Notes: a model not told the origin generated them from the sequence alone. A stretch of 35,566 bases of DNA from Croceimicrobium sp965658275 (GCA_965658275.1 CBFHRN010000018.1:1-35566); one strand, 5' to 3'; shown: positions 23,906 to 33,563, counted from the stretch's first letter. Program-made: numbers and translations.

Positions 23906-25036
23906 ATGAAAAAACTATCCGCAATTTTATTTTTAGGGATCCTCGTGGCATGTAATCAAAACCCCGAAGACCTAGCGAGCCTTCAGACTTCTTTGAAGGA
24001 AAAGCAAAATGAATTAAAATCTCTTACGGAAACTATTGATAGTCTTGAGGCTCAGATTGCAAGGCTAGATACAACTGAAGTAAAAGCTGAAAAGCTAGTC
24101 CCGGTTGAAGCTTTACTTATTGAAGAAAGACCATTCGAGCACTTTGTTCGTCTTTCAGGAACTATTACCAGTAAAGAGAACGTCTTGTTGAGCGCAGAAT
24201 CTAATGGTCGTGTTGTAGAGATCACCGCTAAGGAAGGCGATCGTGTGCGTAAAGGAGATGTAATTATGCGCTTGGAAAGTGATTTTATCGAAGGGCAATT
24301 GCAGGAAGCGAAAGCCGCTTTCAAATTAGCTAAGACTACCTTCGAAAGGAGAGCACGTTTATGGAAAGACAGCATCGGTTCAGAAATTGAATACTTAAGT
24401 GCTGAAACAAATTTCAAGGCATCCGAAAATCGATTAAAGCAAGTGCGTGCGCAGTACGAGAATACTTTCGTGAAAGCACCGGTGAGCGGTACTCTTGATG
24501 CCATCAATGTAAATGAAGGTGAGTTTGTTGCCCCAGGCGCGCCAGTAGCTAGGGTGGTAGACTTAAGTAATCTTGAACTGGAAACAGAACTATCTGAAAG
24601 TTATTTGACCGCTGTTAAAGTAGGTGATGAGGTTGAGGTAAATATTCCTGCTTTGGGTCTTTCGCAGTCAGAAAAAGTGATTTTTACCAGCCAGTATATT
24701 AATCCTGCCAACCGAAGCTTTACCATTAAGGTAAGTTTGAACAATGGCAATGCTTTAATTAAGCCCAACCTTTTAGCTGAAATTAATCTGAAAGACTATG
24801 CCAAGGAATCCGCCTTAGTGGTACCCGGTTTAGCCATTCAAAAGGATTTAAAAGGCGATTATGTCTTTTTAGCGGTTCAAAGTGCAGAAGGAACCCACAT
24901 AAAAAAGGCCTATTTAGAATTGGGTAAATCCTTTGGTGAGGAAACGGAGGTATTAAAGGGCCTAAGTTTTGGCGACCGTGTGGTAATTGCTGGCTACAAT
25001 GAAATTAATGATGGTCAATTAGTTGACCTGCAATAA
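23906..25036 (+). CDS. RND efflux periplasmic adaptor lipoprotein (HlyD/MFP type)
   Basis: A 376-residue adaptor with lipobox LVAC (Cys16), so it is lipid-anchored. Residues about 22-60 form an extra coiled coil (LQTSLKEKQNELKSLTETID) before the usual domains. Then come the first half of the lipoyl domain (LLSAESNGRVVEITAKEGDR), the alpha hairpin (about 125-175), the second lipoyl half (FVKAPVSGTLDAINVNEGEF), a beta-barrel and a membrane-proximal domain. It bridges pump and TolC. A coiled coil ahead of the lipoyl domain is not in E. coli AcrA but occurs in many Bacteroidota adaptors, as far as I recall. It may act as a spacer from the membrane. Confidence 0.9.
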   Translation: MKKLSAILFLGILVACNQNPEDLASLQTSLKEKQNELKSLTETIDSLEAQIARLDTTEVKAEKLVPVEALLIEERPFEHFVRLSGTITSKENVLLSAESNGRVVEITAKEGDRVRKGDVIMRLESDFIEGQLQEAKAAFKLAKTTFERRARLWKDSIGSEIEYLSAETNFKASENRLKQVRAQYENTFVKAPVSGTLDAINVNEGEFVAPGAPVARVVDLSNLELETELSESYLTAVKVGDEVEVNIPALGLSQSEKVIFTSQYINPANRSFTIKVSLNNGNALIKPNLLAEINLKDYAKESALVVPGLAIQKDLKGDYVFLAVQSAEGTHIKKAYLELGKSFGEETEVLKGLSFGDRVVIAGYNEINDGQLVDLQ

Positions 25037-25044
25037 GCTTTAGG

Positions 25045-28000
25045 ATGGCTACAAATACAGACCGTAATTTTAAACTAAGTACACTGGCGCTGAACAACAG
25101 CATAAGTGTATTCATACTCTCGGCCTTATTGGTATTGTTTGGAATTTATTCCTACATCACCATGCCAAAGGAGTCTTTTCCGGAAATCGTTTTTCCATTA
25201 ATTTATGTGCAAACACCCTATCCCGGCAATACGCCCGGCGATATCGAAAACTTAATTACCCGACCTCTTGAGAAAGAGATTAAGTCGGTGGATGGAATTA
25301 AAAAGCTGAACTCCCAGTCGGTGCAGGATGCGAGTATCATTAATGTCGAGTTTAATATCGATGTAGATACCGAGAAAGCCCTGCAAGATGTTAAGGATGC
25401 CGTAGATCGTGCTAAAAGCGACCTACCATCTGATTTGGATCAGGATCCAGTAGTTCTGGACATCGACCTGAGCCGGGTACCCATTCTAAACATCAACTTA
25501 TCAGGCGAGTATAGTATTGATGACCTCGTGGACTATGCGGAAATTCTTCAAGATGAAATTGAGGAACTAAGCGAAATCTCAGAGGCCACCATTACAGGTG
25601 ACAAGGAGAAAGAGGTTCAAATTAATGTAGACTTACCAAGGCTTCAGGCCAATCAGCTAAGTTTTAATGATGTGCAAAATGCACTAGCTTCAGAAAATAT
25701 AAATATTGGCGCTGGCGACATTCTTTTGGGTAAAACACGACGCAGTATTCGTACAGATGCGCAGTTTACCTCCATGAATGAAATTCGCAATGTTATTGTA
25801 AAGCATGAAAAGGGAAACATCGTTTACCTGAAAGACGTAGCGGATGTTTTATTTACCTACAAAGAGGTAGAAAGCTTTGCAAGATTGGATGGGGAATCAG
25901 TGGTTTCCTTAAATGTAATTAAGAAGGGAGGCGAAAACCTGCTGGATGCTACGGATAAGATCCGAGCGATTATTAAAGAAGCAAAAAAGGTGGACCTTCC
26001 CGAAGGTCTTCGCATTACCATTACTAACGATCAGAGTAAACAAACTCGAAATCAAATCGCAAACCTCGAAAACAGTATCATCTTTGGGTTTATCCTTGTA
26101 ACCCTGACCTTATTGTTCTTCCTCGGATTGCGTAATGCAACATTTGTTGGGCTTTCCGTGCCCTTCTCGATGTTCTTAAGCTTCCTAACCCTGAGTGCTC
26201 TGGGTTATACTTTGAACTTCATTGTTCTGTTCTCACTGATCCTGGCTTTAGGAATGTTAGTAGACAATGCCATTGTAACTATAGAAAACATTTACCGACT
26301 CTTTGCGGAAGAGGGCCTCAGCGCTTTTGAAGCTTCTAGGCAGGGTGTGGGAGAAGTGGCAGTGCCAATTATTAGCTCTACGGCAACCACCCTAGCAGCA
26401 TTCTTCCCCTTATTATTTTGGGATAGTCTGATTGGTGAGTTCATGGGTTATTTACCCCGAACGCTTATTATCGTGTTGGGCTCTTCTCTATTTGTGGCCT
26501 TGGTAATTAACCCGGTAGTGGCGGCAAGCTTTATTAAGAAGCAAAACTTTGACGCCGATAAGGATCACCGTAAAGCATTGACTTGGTTTATAGTTTTTGC
26601 CATCATGGGTGCTCTCTTGCACGCGGCGGATTCCACAATCCTAGCCAATCTTAGTTTAACTGTTTCTGCCGGGGTTTTAGCTTTTACCTATGCCCTAAAC
26701 CCATTATCTGAATGGTTTCAAAAGGTTCTTTTACCAAAGCTCGAGAAGGTATATGCGGTTAGTTTAGCTTATTCCTTGCGTAGATGGAGGCCTGCGGCCA
26801 TTGTGCTTGGAACGGTATTCCTAATGATCTTTAGCGTTGCTTTCTACTTTGGCTCTAGCCCCAAAACCGTATTCTTCCCCGTAAATGAACCAAATTATTT
26901 TAACGTATTTGTTGAGGTTCCATTAGGCACGGATGTGTTGGCTACGGATGAGATTGCCCAGGAGGTAGAGGCCGAGTTAAATCAGATTCTAGAGCCATAT
27001 GATGAGCTTGTAGAAAGTGTGGTTACCAATGTTGGTGCTGAAACGGCGAGTCAGAATGACTTTGCCGCTGGAGGGCAAAACACTCCAAATAAAGCCCGAA
27101 TCACGGTTTCCTTTGTGGAATATGAATATCGCGGAGGTATTCGTACCACCGATATACAAAGAGAGGTTACTGAGCGCTTGGTAAACTGGTTGCCCGGAGT
27201 AACAATTAGCGTTGAAAAAGAGCAAAATGGTCCACCCACAGGCCGCGATATCAACATTGAGATTACCGGTAACGAGTTTAATACCTTGATTGCAACTGCC
27301 AATGATGTAAAGAAGACCATTGAAGATGCTAAAATTGAAGGCATCGAAGGATTGCAAATTGACCTAGAAACCAATAAGCCGGAAATGCTGGTTCGTATTG
27401 ATCGCGAACGCGCCAGGAGATTGGGGGTAAGTACTCAGCAAATTGCTTTGGTTTTACGTACCGCCCTATATGGTTCGGAAGCGAGCAAGTATAAAGAAGG
27501 AGAAGATGAATACCCGATTGAGGTTCGCCTTAAGAAGGAGTATCGATACGACGTTGCGAGCTTAATGAATCAATTGGTGACTTTCCGTTCGCAGGCGACA
27601 GGTAGAATCGTTCAGGTTCCCATCTCGGCCGTTGCGAGTTATGAGTTCATCAATTCCTATAATGCTATTAAAAGATCCGATTCGGAGCGGTTAATCACGA
27701 TATATTCGAATGTGGTTGAAGGTTTCAACCCTACTGAGGTTAATAATGCCATCAAAGATGCCCTAAAGTCCTATGAACTACCTGATGCTTACAATTTGGC
27801 TTTTACGGGTCAGCAGCAGGAGCAAGAGGAGAGTTTCGCGTTTTTAAGTACCGCATTATTGATCGCAGTTTCCCTAATTGCTATCATTCTTGTGTCGCAG
27901 TTTAACTCGGCCTTAAAGCCGTTCATAATTATCCTAACCGTGTTGTTTAGTACCATCGGGGTGTTCCTAGGTCTAGGCATCTTCCAGATGGAGTTTGTAG

Positions 28001-28452
28001 TGATTATGACCGGAATTGGTATTGTTTCTTTGGCGGGTATTGTTGTAAACAACGGTATTGTTCTTATCGATTTTATTGAATTAAGCCGAGCTCGAATGAA
28101 GGAAGAGCTAGGCTTGGGTCGTGAGGATGAGTTGCAGGATAAGAAACTGGTTGAAGCAATCGAAATTGGGGGTCAAACTCGTTTACGCCCCGTATTGCTT
28201 ACGGCTATCACAACGGTCTTAGGACTAATGCCTCTAGCGGTTGGCTTAAACATTGACTTCATCGGCTTATTAGACGGTAGAGGCGCTAATATTTACTTCG
28301 GAGGAGACAACTCAATCTTCTGGAGCCCAATGGCCTGGACCGTGATTTTTGGTCTGGTTTTTGCAACTTTCTTAACGTTAATCGTAGTCCCAGTTTTATA
28401 CTTACTACTGGAGCGCTTCAGCCGCTGGTTGAGATCCCTAGTGCGCGGTTAA
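25045..28452 (+). CDS. RND efflux pump permease
   Basis: A 1135-residue inner-membrane proton-driven pump, longer than the usual 1030-1050. It has the RND duplication: porter loops after TM1 and TM7, TM4 with the proton-relay Asp407 (LVDNAIVTIEN, the second acid being Asn as in many members) and TM10 with IVVNNGIVLIDF. Between TM6 and TM7, residues about 500-565 contain two extra hydrophobic segments (TWFIVFAIMGALLHAA and LSLTVSAGVLAFTYAL), which would give 14 membrane helices instead of 12. A second insertion lies before TM12 (LLDGRGANIYFGGDN). Substrates cannot be told. The operon's TetR and adaptor suggest export of toxic small molecules. Confidence 0.92.
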   Translation: MATNTDRNFKLSTLALNNSISVFILSALLVLFGIYSYITMPKESFPEIVFPLIYVQTPYPGNTPGDIENLITRPLEKEIKSVDGIKKLNSQSVQDASIINVEFNIDVDTEKALQDVKDAVDRAKSDLPSDLDQDPVVLDIDLSRVPILNINLSGEYSIDDLVDYAEILQDEIEELSEISEATITGDKEKEVQINVDLPRLQANQLSFNDVQNALASENINIGAGDILLGKTRRSIRTDAQFTSMNEIRNVIVKHEKGNIVYLKDVADVLFTYKEVESFARLDGESVVSLNVIKKGGENLLDATDKIRAIIKEAKKVDLPEGLRITITNDQSKQTRNQIANLENSIIFGFILVTLTLLFFLGLRNATFVGLSVPFSMFLSFLTLSALGYTLNFIVLFSLILALGMLVDNAIVTIENIYRLFAEEGLSAFEASRQGVGEVAVPIISSTATTLAAFFPLLFWDSLIGEFMGYLPRTLIIVLGSSLFVALVINPVVAASFIKKQNFDADKDHRKALTWFIVFAIMGALLHAADSTILANLSLTVSAGVLAFTYALNPLSEWFQKVLLPKLEKVYAVSLAYSLRRWRPAAIVLGTVFLMIFSVAFYFGSSPKTVFFPVNEPNYFNVFVEVPLGTDVLATDEIAQEVEAELNQILEPYDELVESVVTNVGAETASQNDFAAGGQNTPNKARITVSFVEYEYRGGIRTTDIQREVTERLVNWLPGVTISVEKEQNGPPTGRDINIEITGNEFNTLIATANDVKKTIEDAKIEGIEGLQIDLETNKPEMLVRIDRERARRLGVSTQQIALVLRTALYGSEASKYKEGEDEYPIEVRLKKEYRYDVASLMNQLVTFRSQATGRIVQVPISAVASYEFINSYNAIKRSDSERLITIYSNVVEGFNPTEVNNAIKDALKSYELPDAYNLAFTGQQQEQEESFAFLSTALLIAVSLIAIILVSQFNSALKPFIIILTVLFSTIGVFLGLGIFQMEFVVIMTGIGIVSLAGIVVNNGIVLIDFIELSRARMKEELGLGREDELQDKKLVEAIEIGGQTRLRPVLLTAITTVLGLMPLAVGLNIDFIGLLDGRGANIYFGGDNSIFWSPMAWTVIFGLVFATFLTLIVVPVLYLLLERFSRWLRSLVRG

Positions 28453-28483
28453 CATTCTAAAGGTTTGGTTAATTGGTTGATAT

Positions 28484-28516
28484 AGGCCCTGGCGAATAGC
28501 CGGGGCCTTTATTGTT
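28484..28516 (+). terminator. Terminator of the efflux operon
   Basis: AGGCCCTGGC, GAATA loop, GCCGGGGCCT, then TTATTGTT. Ten pairs with one G-U. It lies 32 bp after the pump stop. Confidence 0.85.
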
Positions 28517-28544
28517 AAGGATCCCTTGTCAAAGCGTACTTTTG
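28512..28544 (+). promoter_or_regulatory. Promoter of dxs
   Basis: TTG (28512-28514), 22 bp, TACTTTTG (28537-28544), an exact -7. The GTG start at 28549 is only 4 bp later, so the message would be essentially leaderless. The element overlaps the tail of the efflux terminator. Confidence 0.55.
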
Positions 28545-28548
28545 TGCT

Positions 28549-30195
28549 GTGAAATATCCGCACCTCTCAAATATTAATAGTCCACAAGACTTAAAGGCCT
28601 TAACGCTGCAAGAATTGGCATTAATTGCTGAAGAGCTTCGCCTTTTTATACAGCACGAGACGGATGAAAAGGCCGGTCACATTAAGTCCAGCCTCGGGGT
28701 TGTGGAACTCAGTATTGCGCTTCATTATTATTTTAATACCCCTGAAGATATTTTGGTTTGGGATGTTGGCCATCAGGCCTATGCACATAAGGTCCTGACA
28801 GGTAGAAGGGAGGAGTTTCCGACTAATCGAAAAAAGGGAGGAATTGCTGGTTTTACCCGCCGCTCTGAAAGTAGTTATGATCCTTTTGGAGCAGGTCATT
28901 CTTCTACGTCCATATCGGCCATTGCTGGTTTCTGTCAAGCAGACCGGTTATCTGGCTTAAACCGAAACAATATTGCTGTCATTGGTGATGGCGCCCTAAC
29001 CGGAGGAATGGCCTTTGAAGCGCTTAATTATATTGGCGAGCAAGCTTATAATTGCTGGGTAATTTTAAATGATAATCAATCCAGCATCGACGCTAATGTT
29101 GGGGCACTGCAAGCCTTTTCATCTTATTCTACTTGGGCTGTATCCATGGGTTTCAAAGTGGCTGAAGTGGAGTCGGGAAACCAAGTTGCGGCTATTTTAG
29201 AGGGCTTCAATAGGCTGAAAGACTACCCAGGGCCCAAGTTTTTAATTGTGAAAACAACAAAGGCATTAGGCTATGAAATTCAAGAAGAGCACTCCATTGA
29301 AGAGGCATCGTTTCAATCCGCTCTAGCAGAGCACCTCGAAGGGGTAATGCGATCCAATAAGAAGGTAATATTGATTAGTCCGGCTATGCTTGCTGGTGCG
29401 GGTTTGCGTGAACTTCAGACCCAATTTCCAGACCGTGTTTTAGACGTAGGTATAGCCGAGCAGCACGCAGTTACCATGGCAGCAGGCCTTGCAGCATCTG
29501 GCTTAAAGCCCATTGTTCATTTATACAGCACTTTTGCCCAAAGGGCTATAGACCAGATTATTCATGATGTAGCTTTGCAAAAGCTTCCGGTAATCTTTTT
29601 AATTGATAGGGCAGGTTTAGTCGGGGCTGATGGTCCTACACATCATGGAAACTTCGATCAGGCATTGCTTAGCTCCATTCCCAATGTGCGAATTGGAATG
29701 GCTGCTGATGGTAAAGCCTTAACTGAAATGTTAGACTGGGCTTTACTTCAAGACCAAGACTCAGTTTGGATTCGATATGCTAAAGAGGGGCTACCAGCGG
29801 AGTCAAACTGGCGCTCTTATCGCCCGCATTGGTGGCTAGATCAAGGTCGTAAAAAGGTAATTCTATCTTATGGCGCAATGGCACATCCGGCGCAAGCCGC
29901 TGCTTTAGAAAGCGATTGGTCACACTTGCATGTTCCAATTTACAAGCCTTTCCCAGAAGACGATTTATCCGAGCAATTAAAAGACTGTGAGGCTTTGATA
30001 TGCATTGATGAGAACCCCTTTGAGGCTTCTTTTGGCGCCCGCATGAAAGCGATGAAGGCCGAGGGGCTAATTAGAGCCATGGTAAAGAGTCTTCATCTTC
30101 CAGATGAATTTGTTCCTCACGCCAACCGCAGTGTTCTCTTAGCGGAAAGGTTTTTATCTAAAGATGGAATTTTAAAAGCAGCTCAGGAATTTTGA
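28549..30195 (+). CDS. dxs: 1-deoxy-D-xylulose-5-phosphate synthase, compact form
   Basis: Joins pyruvate and glyceraldehyde 3-phosphate to DXP, the entry to non-mevalonate isoprenoid, thiamine and pyridoxal synthesis. 548 residues. ThDP/Mg ligands are Asp147 (GDGALTGG) and Asn176 (LNDNQSSID), the catalytic acid is Glu304 (DVGIAEQHAV), and DRAGLVGADGPTHHG is present. Compared with E. coli the first motif is shifted by 5 residues but Glu304 by 66, so about 60 residues are missing from the linker between the first and second domains. The start is GTG, supported by the promoter just upstream. The last 13 bases overlap the convergent ribE gene. Part of a single-gene transcript. Confidence 0.9.
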   Translation: MKYPHLSNINSPQDLKALTLQELALIAEELRLFIQHETDEKAGHIKSSLGVVELSIALHYYFNTPEDILVWDVGHQAYAHKVLTGRREEFPTNRKKGGIAGFTRRSESSYDPFGAGHSSTSISAIAGFCQADRLSGLNRNNIAVIGDGALTGGMAFEALNYIGEQAYNCWVILNDNQSSIDANVGALQAFSSYSTWAVSMGFKVAEVESGNQVAAILEGFNRLKDYPGPKFLIVKTTKALGYEIQEEHSIEEASFQSALAEHLEGVMRSNKKVILISPAMLAGAGLRELQTQFPDRVLDVGIAEQHAVTMAAGLAASGLKPIVHLYSTFAQRAIDQIIHDVALQKLPVIFLIDRAGLVGADGPTHHGNFDQALLSSIPNVRIGMAADGKALTEMLDWALLQDQDSVWIRYAKEGLPAESNWRSYRPHWWLDQGRKKVILSYGAMAHPAQAAALESDWSHLHVPIYKPFPEDDLSEQLKDCEALICIDENPFEASFGARMKAMKAEGLIRAMVKSLHLPDEFVPHANRSVLLAERFLSKDGILKAAQEF

Positions 30196-30776
30196 GCCTC
30201 CATCATCCGCGCAACATATTTCCCCACGATATCAAACTCTAAATTTACTTTAGAGCCGACTTTAAACTGGTGAAAATTAGTATGCTCATGCGTATAGGGA
30301 ATGATCGCTACCGAAAAGCGATTTCTCTCGGAGTGCACCACTGTTAGACTCACCCCATTTACCGTAATGGATCCTTTAGAAACCGTAATATGTTCGGTGT
30401 TTTCGGGGTAATTAAAAAAGTATTCCCAGCTTCCATCGCGCTCGATTACTTTATCACATTCTCCTACGGTGTCTACATGGCCTTGCACTATATGACCATC
30501 AAAGCGGCCATTGGCAGACATGCAACGCTCCAAATTCACTTTTTCACCCAGCTGGATATCGCCTAAATTGCTTCGCTTAAGGGTTTCCTCTATTGCTGTG
30601 ACGGTGTAAACCGGACCGTCTATAGAAACCACCGTAAGGCATACGCCATTGTGCGCTAAACTCTGGTCAATTTTGAGCTCGTTTGTGAAATTGCAGCTAA
30701 AGCTGAGGTGTAAATTGCTGCCCTCAGATTCACTTTTCTCTAGTTTTCCAAGGCTTTCAATGATTCCCGTAAACAT
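30183..30776 (-). CDS. ribE: Riboflavin synthase, alpha chain
   Basis: A 197-residue enzyme converting two lumazines to riboflavin and a pyrimidine. It shows two tandem lumazine-binding barrels: the first starts MFTGIIESLGKL and contains NGVCLTVVSID, the second starts near residue 96 (FDGHIVQGHVDTVGE) and contains TVNGVSLTVVHSE. The repeated (N)GVxLTV blocks are the family mark. The ATG at 30776 lies 8 bp after the stop of the large secreted protein, so the two may share a transcript although they are unrelated. It overlaps dxs by 13 bases tail to tail. No FMN riboswitch is seen before it. Confidence 0.95.
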   Translation of the reverse strand: MFTGIIESLGKLEKSESEGSNLHLSFSCNFTNELKIDQSLAHNGVCLTVVSIDGPVYTVTAIEETLKRSNLGDIQLGEKVNLERCMSANGRFDGHIVQGHVDTVGECDKVIERDGSWEYFFNYPENTEHITVSKGSITVNGVSLTVVHSERNRFSVAIIPYTHEHTNFHQFKVGSKVNLEFDIVGKYVARMMEAQNS

Positions 30777-30784
30777 CTGTTATT

Positions 30785-33448
30785 TTATCTAAATAAGTGG
30801 ACGAATCCGGTGGCAATTTGTTCGCGAGCCGGACCTAAACTTTCAATATTATAACGGCAAATGTAATAGTAAACACCGTCTGGTGCATTTTGACCGCTGC
30901 CCTTAACGGTGCCATCCCAGCCATTGGACATAAACTCCTCTAAACTGCGCGCATCGTAAACTAAGGTCCCCCAGCGGTTGTAAATTTCAATTTCCAAATC
31001 CTGCACTTGCTCAATCTCCGTTGGCAAGAAGGTTTCGGAAAAATTATCTCCATTAGGGGTGAAGACATTGGGGAAGCCAATCGTAAAGCAAGATTCAATG
31101 CAGACTTCTGCGCTAAGCGCACTTTCATTTGCCTGTCCATTAGGGTCTTGGTCGGCATCATCAACGGCGGTAATGGCATAACAGCCAAATATGGAGGCGT
31201 CACTCACAAATTTTATGGTAGAGTCACTTCTGGTTCGGATACTCAAAATTGGCTGCGAGCCGAAGCCGTTTTCGCCGGATCGGAAGTAGATGTTAACTTG
31301 GTACACATCATTTCCGCACTCAGGACTTTGGTTTAAAATCCAGCTAAAGTAGATAGTGTCTGGACAAACATTGCGAACACTTAAAATGGGCGTACAAGGA
31401 GCAATGGTATCTCTGGCCGAGGCACATGCAATTTGGCTTCGGTTTATAAGCGGTTTGGGAAGGGAATCACTAGCCGTATATCGACCAAAGGCCTCAGCAT
31501 AATAGCAATATGTTTCACCATTAATTAAACCTTGGTCGGTATATTCAGGGATAAAACTTTCACCAATGCTATCGAAATTACCGGAGCCTGTTGGGTTTTC
31601 GCGGTAAATCACAAAACGTTCGTTGTTCCACGGCGTATCGAAATCAAAATCAAGCTTTACAGATTTATCCAGGCCTTTGGTTTTTGTGTAAACGGAGCTG
31701 GCGTCGGCGGAAGAGCCCACAAAAATAGCATTAGAGCCCGAGAATAGATCTACACGATATTCGTAGGACTCATTACTGGTATTGAGGTTAGCGTCACTAA
31801 AATTTCCGTCAACCAGTCCATTAAAACTATTGAGAACATTAAAGCTTCCCGCACCAGCAACCCTTCGCAACAGATCCATACGATAGGGTGGTGGAAAGAG
31901 GGTGCTGTCAAACTCTGGCGGAGCAATCCAAGCTACCTCAATCGTTCCATTAACCGGATCGGTGCTGCTAATGTCTACCTGTGTCATTAAAGGAAGGTTG
32001 AGCGGAAGTGCGGCACAGAACTCTTCACTGGCATAACTCAGCGCTTCATCTTGGAAATAGGCTACTACCATGTAACAATATTCTTTGCCCATTTCGATGT
32101 TATTGGTATCCAAATAGGTAGTATCCAATAGACCACCATCGAGGGAGTCTAAAAATTCATAACCGGTATAAGCCGGAACCCCCAATTCACATTGACTGGG
32201 CACGAAGCCATAAACACTTTCACGCCGGTACAGGAGGTAACCTTCCGCCTGACTGCAAATACTGGGGTCCCAGTTTAAGCGCAGAGCGCGGCCTTCGGCA
32301 TCCACCTGTGGGTTTTTAGGAGCAGGGGCCACTACTAGTATATCCGTATCGTAGATATCTGAAAGCGGAACTTCGAATGGGTCTGAAGGGATGTCTGTGG
32401 CTTTAAAACTTACTTGATAAGGCTGCTTTCGAACCAAGTCGCAGGAGGTATTCCAATTAAAAAAACCGGTAACCGGTGAGGGACCTGTAACATCTGGGAA
32501 GCTTGCTCTGGGCAAAGCAACATAGGGTCCGCCAAAGCTGGTTAAAGTAATGTCGTCACTATCCGGATCGGTAGCGCTAACCGCAAAATTGAGACTCCTT
32601 CCGGCTTCCACACAAAAGGGTCCGACAGGGTTTACTACTGGAGGGAGGTTTCCGCAGTCTTCGATGTCAACCTGTAAGTCTCTTGTTACACGACCAATTC
32701 GCACATATCGACCTTGTTGGTTTTTCCGATATTCGATAACCTCTAAGGCAAAATTAAACTGCCCCACATTTTTAGGTACATCCCAATATAATAGACCTGT
32801 TTGCCCGTCAATTTTAACGGAATCCTGCACATAGGTTGGATCATAAATGGTCTGGATAGGGTCTCCATTTTCAGCTCTAGACAAAACCAAACGGTAAGCT
32901 AAGCTGTCGCCATCAGGGTCAAAAGCTCCCGGATTGTGTTCAAACCGTTTATTGATACAGCCTCTTTCAACCGGCGGATTGGTCAGAACCGGTGAGCTGT
33001 TGGCCCCTAAACTGGGTGAAATGAAAAGCTCAGTTTCGATGTAAAATGGAACTTGGTCGGAGTTCAGTATATTACTTATACCAGCATTTCGGTTCCGGTC
33101 TTCCATCACTAAGGTATAGATGCCAGCAGCATCGTAGGTATGAACGCCGATATAAATGTTCTTGCGAATTCGGTTAACCTGATCAATGATTTCACCGTCT
33201 TTGGCGTTCGCACATCGCTGGCTAGCGCCGTTAACTCTAGGGAGAATGGAGCTTGTAGAGTCGCCCCAACGAATTTCTAGCTCGCATCGATCCGCGCACA
33301 AGTCACAAGCCCGAGTGTAAGTAGTAATGGTTACCTCATAGGTTAATCCATTAATCCAGCGATAAGTAATTTCTCCCGCTCTATTGTGCGTGGCCTGAGC
33401 TGAAAAGCTCATGGCTAGAACGAATAAGAGCAATAGGAGTTTTTTCAT
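30785..33448 (-). CDS. Large secreted protein with gliding-motility-type C-terminal (CHU_C) sorting domain
   Basis: An 887-residue protein with signal peptide (MKKLLLLLFVLAMSFSAQA). After the cut comes THNRAGEITYRWI, a start widely shared by Bacteroidota adhesin-like proteins, then a Cys-rich part and several fibronectin-III-like beta repeats (for example PKNPQVDAEGRALRLNWDP and the QVDISSTDPVNGTIEVAW block). The last 100 residues are a type-B T9SS sorting domain: FPNVFTPNGDNFSETFLP, LEIEIYNRWGTLVYD, GWDGTVKGSG and APDGVYYYICRY. It should cross the outer membrane through the type IX system and sit on the surface. The ATG at 33448 is chosen because it gives a proper signal peptide; the frame runs on to 33484. 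Ligand unknown. Confidence 0.88.
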   Translation of the reverse strand: MKKLLLLLFVLAMSFSAQATHNRAGEITYRWINGLTYEVTITTYTRACDLCADRCELEIRWGDSTSSILPRVNGASQRCANAKDGEIIDQVNRIRKNIYIGVHTYDAAGIYTLVMEDRNRNAGISNILNSDQVPFYIETELFISPSLGANSSPVLTNPPVERGCINKRFEHNPGAFDPDGDSLAYRLVLSRAENGDPIQTIYDPTYVQDSVKIDGQTGLLYWDVPKNVGQFNFALEVIEYRKNQQGRYVRIGRVTRDLQVDIEDCGNLPPVVNPVGPFCVEAGRSLNFAVSATDPDSDDITLTSFGGPYVALPRASFPDVTGPSPVTGFFNWNTSCDLVRKQPYQVSFKATDIPSDPFEVPLSDIYDTDILVVAPAPKNPQVDAEGRALRLNWDPSICSQAEGYLLYRRESVYGFVPSQCELGVPAYTGYEFLDSLDGGLLDTTYLDTNNIEMGKEYCYMVVAYFQDEALSYASEEFCAALPLNLPLMTQVDISSTDPVNGTIEVAWIAPPEFDSTLFPPPYRMDLLRRVAGAGSFNVLNSFNGLVDGNFSDANLNTSNESYEYRVDLFSGSNAIFVGSSADASSVYTKTKGLDKSVKLDFDFDTPWNNERFVIYRENPTGSGNFDSIGESFIPEYTDQGLINGETYCYYAEAFGRYTASDSLPKPLINRSQIACASARDTIAPCTPILSVRNVCPDTIYFSWILNQSPECGNDVYQVNIYFRSGENGFGSQPILSIRTRSDSTIKFVSDASIFGCYAITAVDDADQDPNGQANESALSAEVCIESCFTIGFPNVFTPNGDNFSETFLPTEIEQVQDLEIEIYNRWGTLVYDARSLEEFMSNGWDGTVKGSGQNAPDGVYYYICRYNIESLGPAREQIATGFVHLFR

Positions 33449-33511
33449 TGCAGGGTTTTTTTCTGTGCTACCTTTATAACGCAAAAACCAGGGAATTGTG
33501 TTGGGTTTTTC

Positions 33512-33544
33512 TTTATGTTTCGCGCTTTCGAATTGGTAACTTTG
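33512..33544 (+). promoter_or_regulatory. Promoter of pepA-pdxA
   Basis: TTTA (33512-33515), 21 bp, TAACTTTG (33537-33544), an exact -7, 19 bp before the ATG. Confidence 0.5.
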
Positions 33545-33563
33545 CTCAAATTTAAAGATTCTT

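Noticed and set aside
26989..27374. Two long minus-strand frames inside the RND pump gene
   Set aside because: Antisense shadows; the pump frame carries all conserved motifs.
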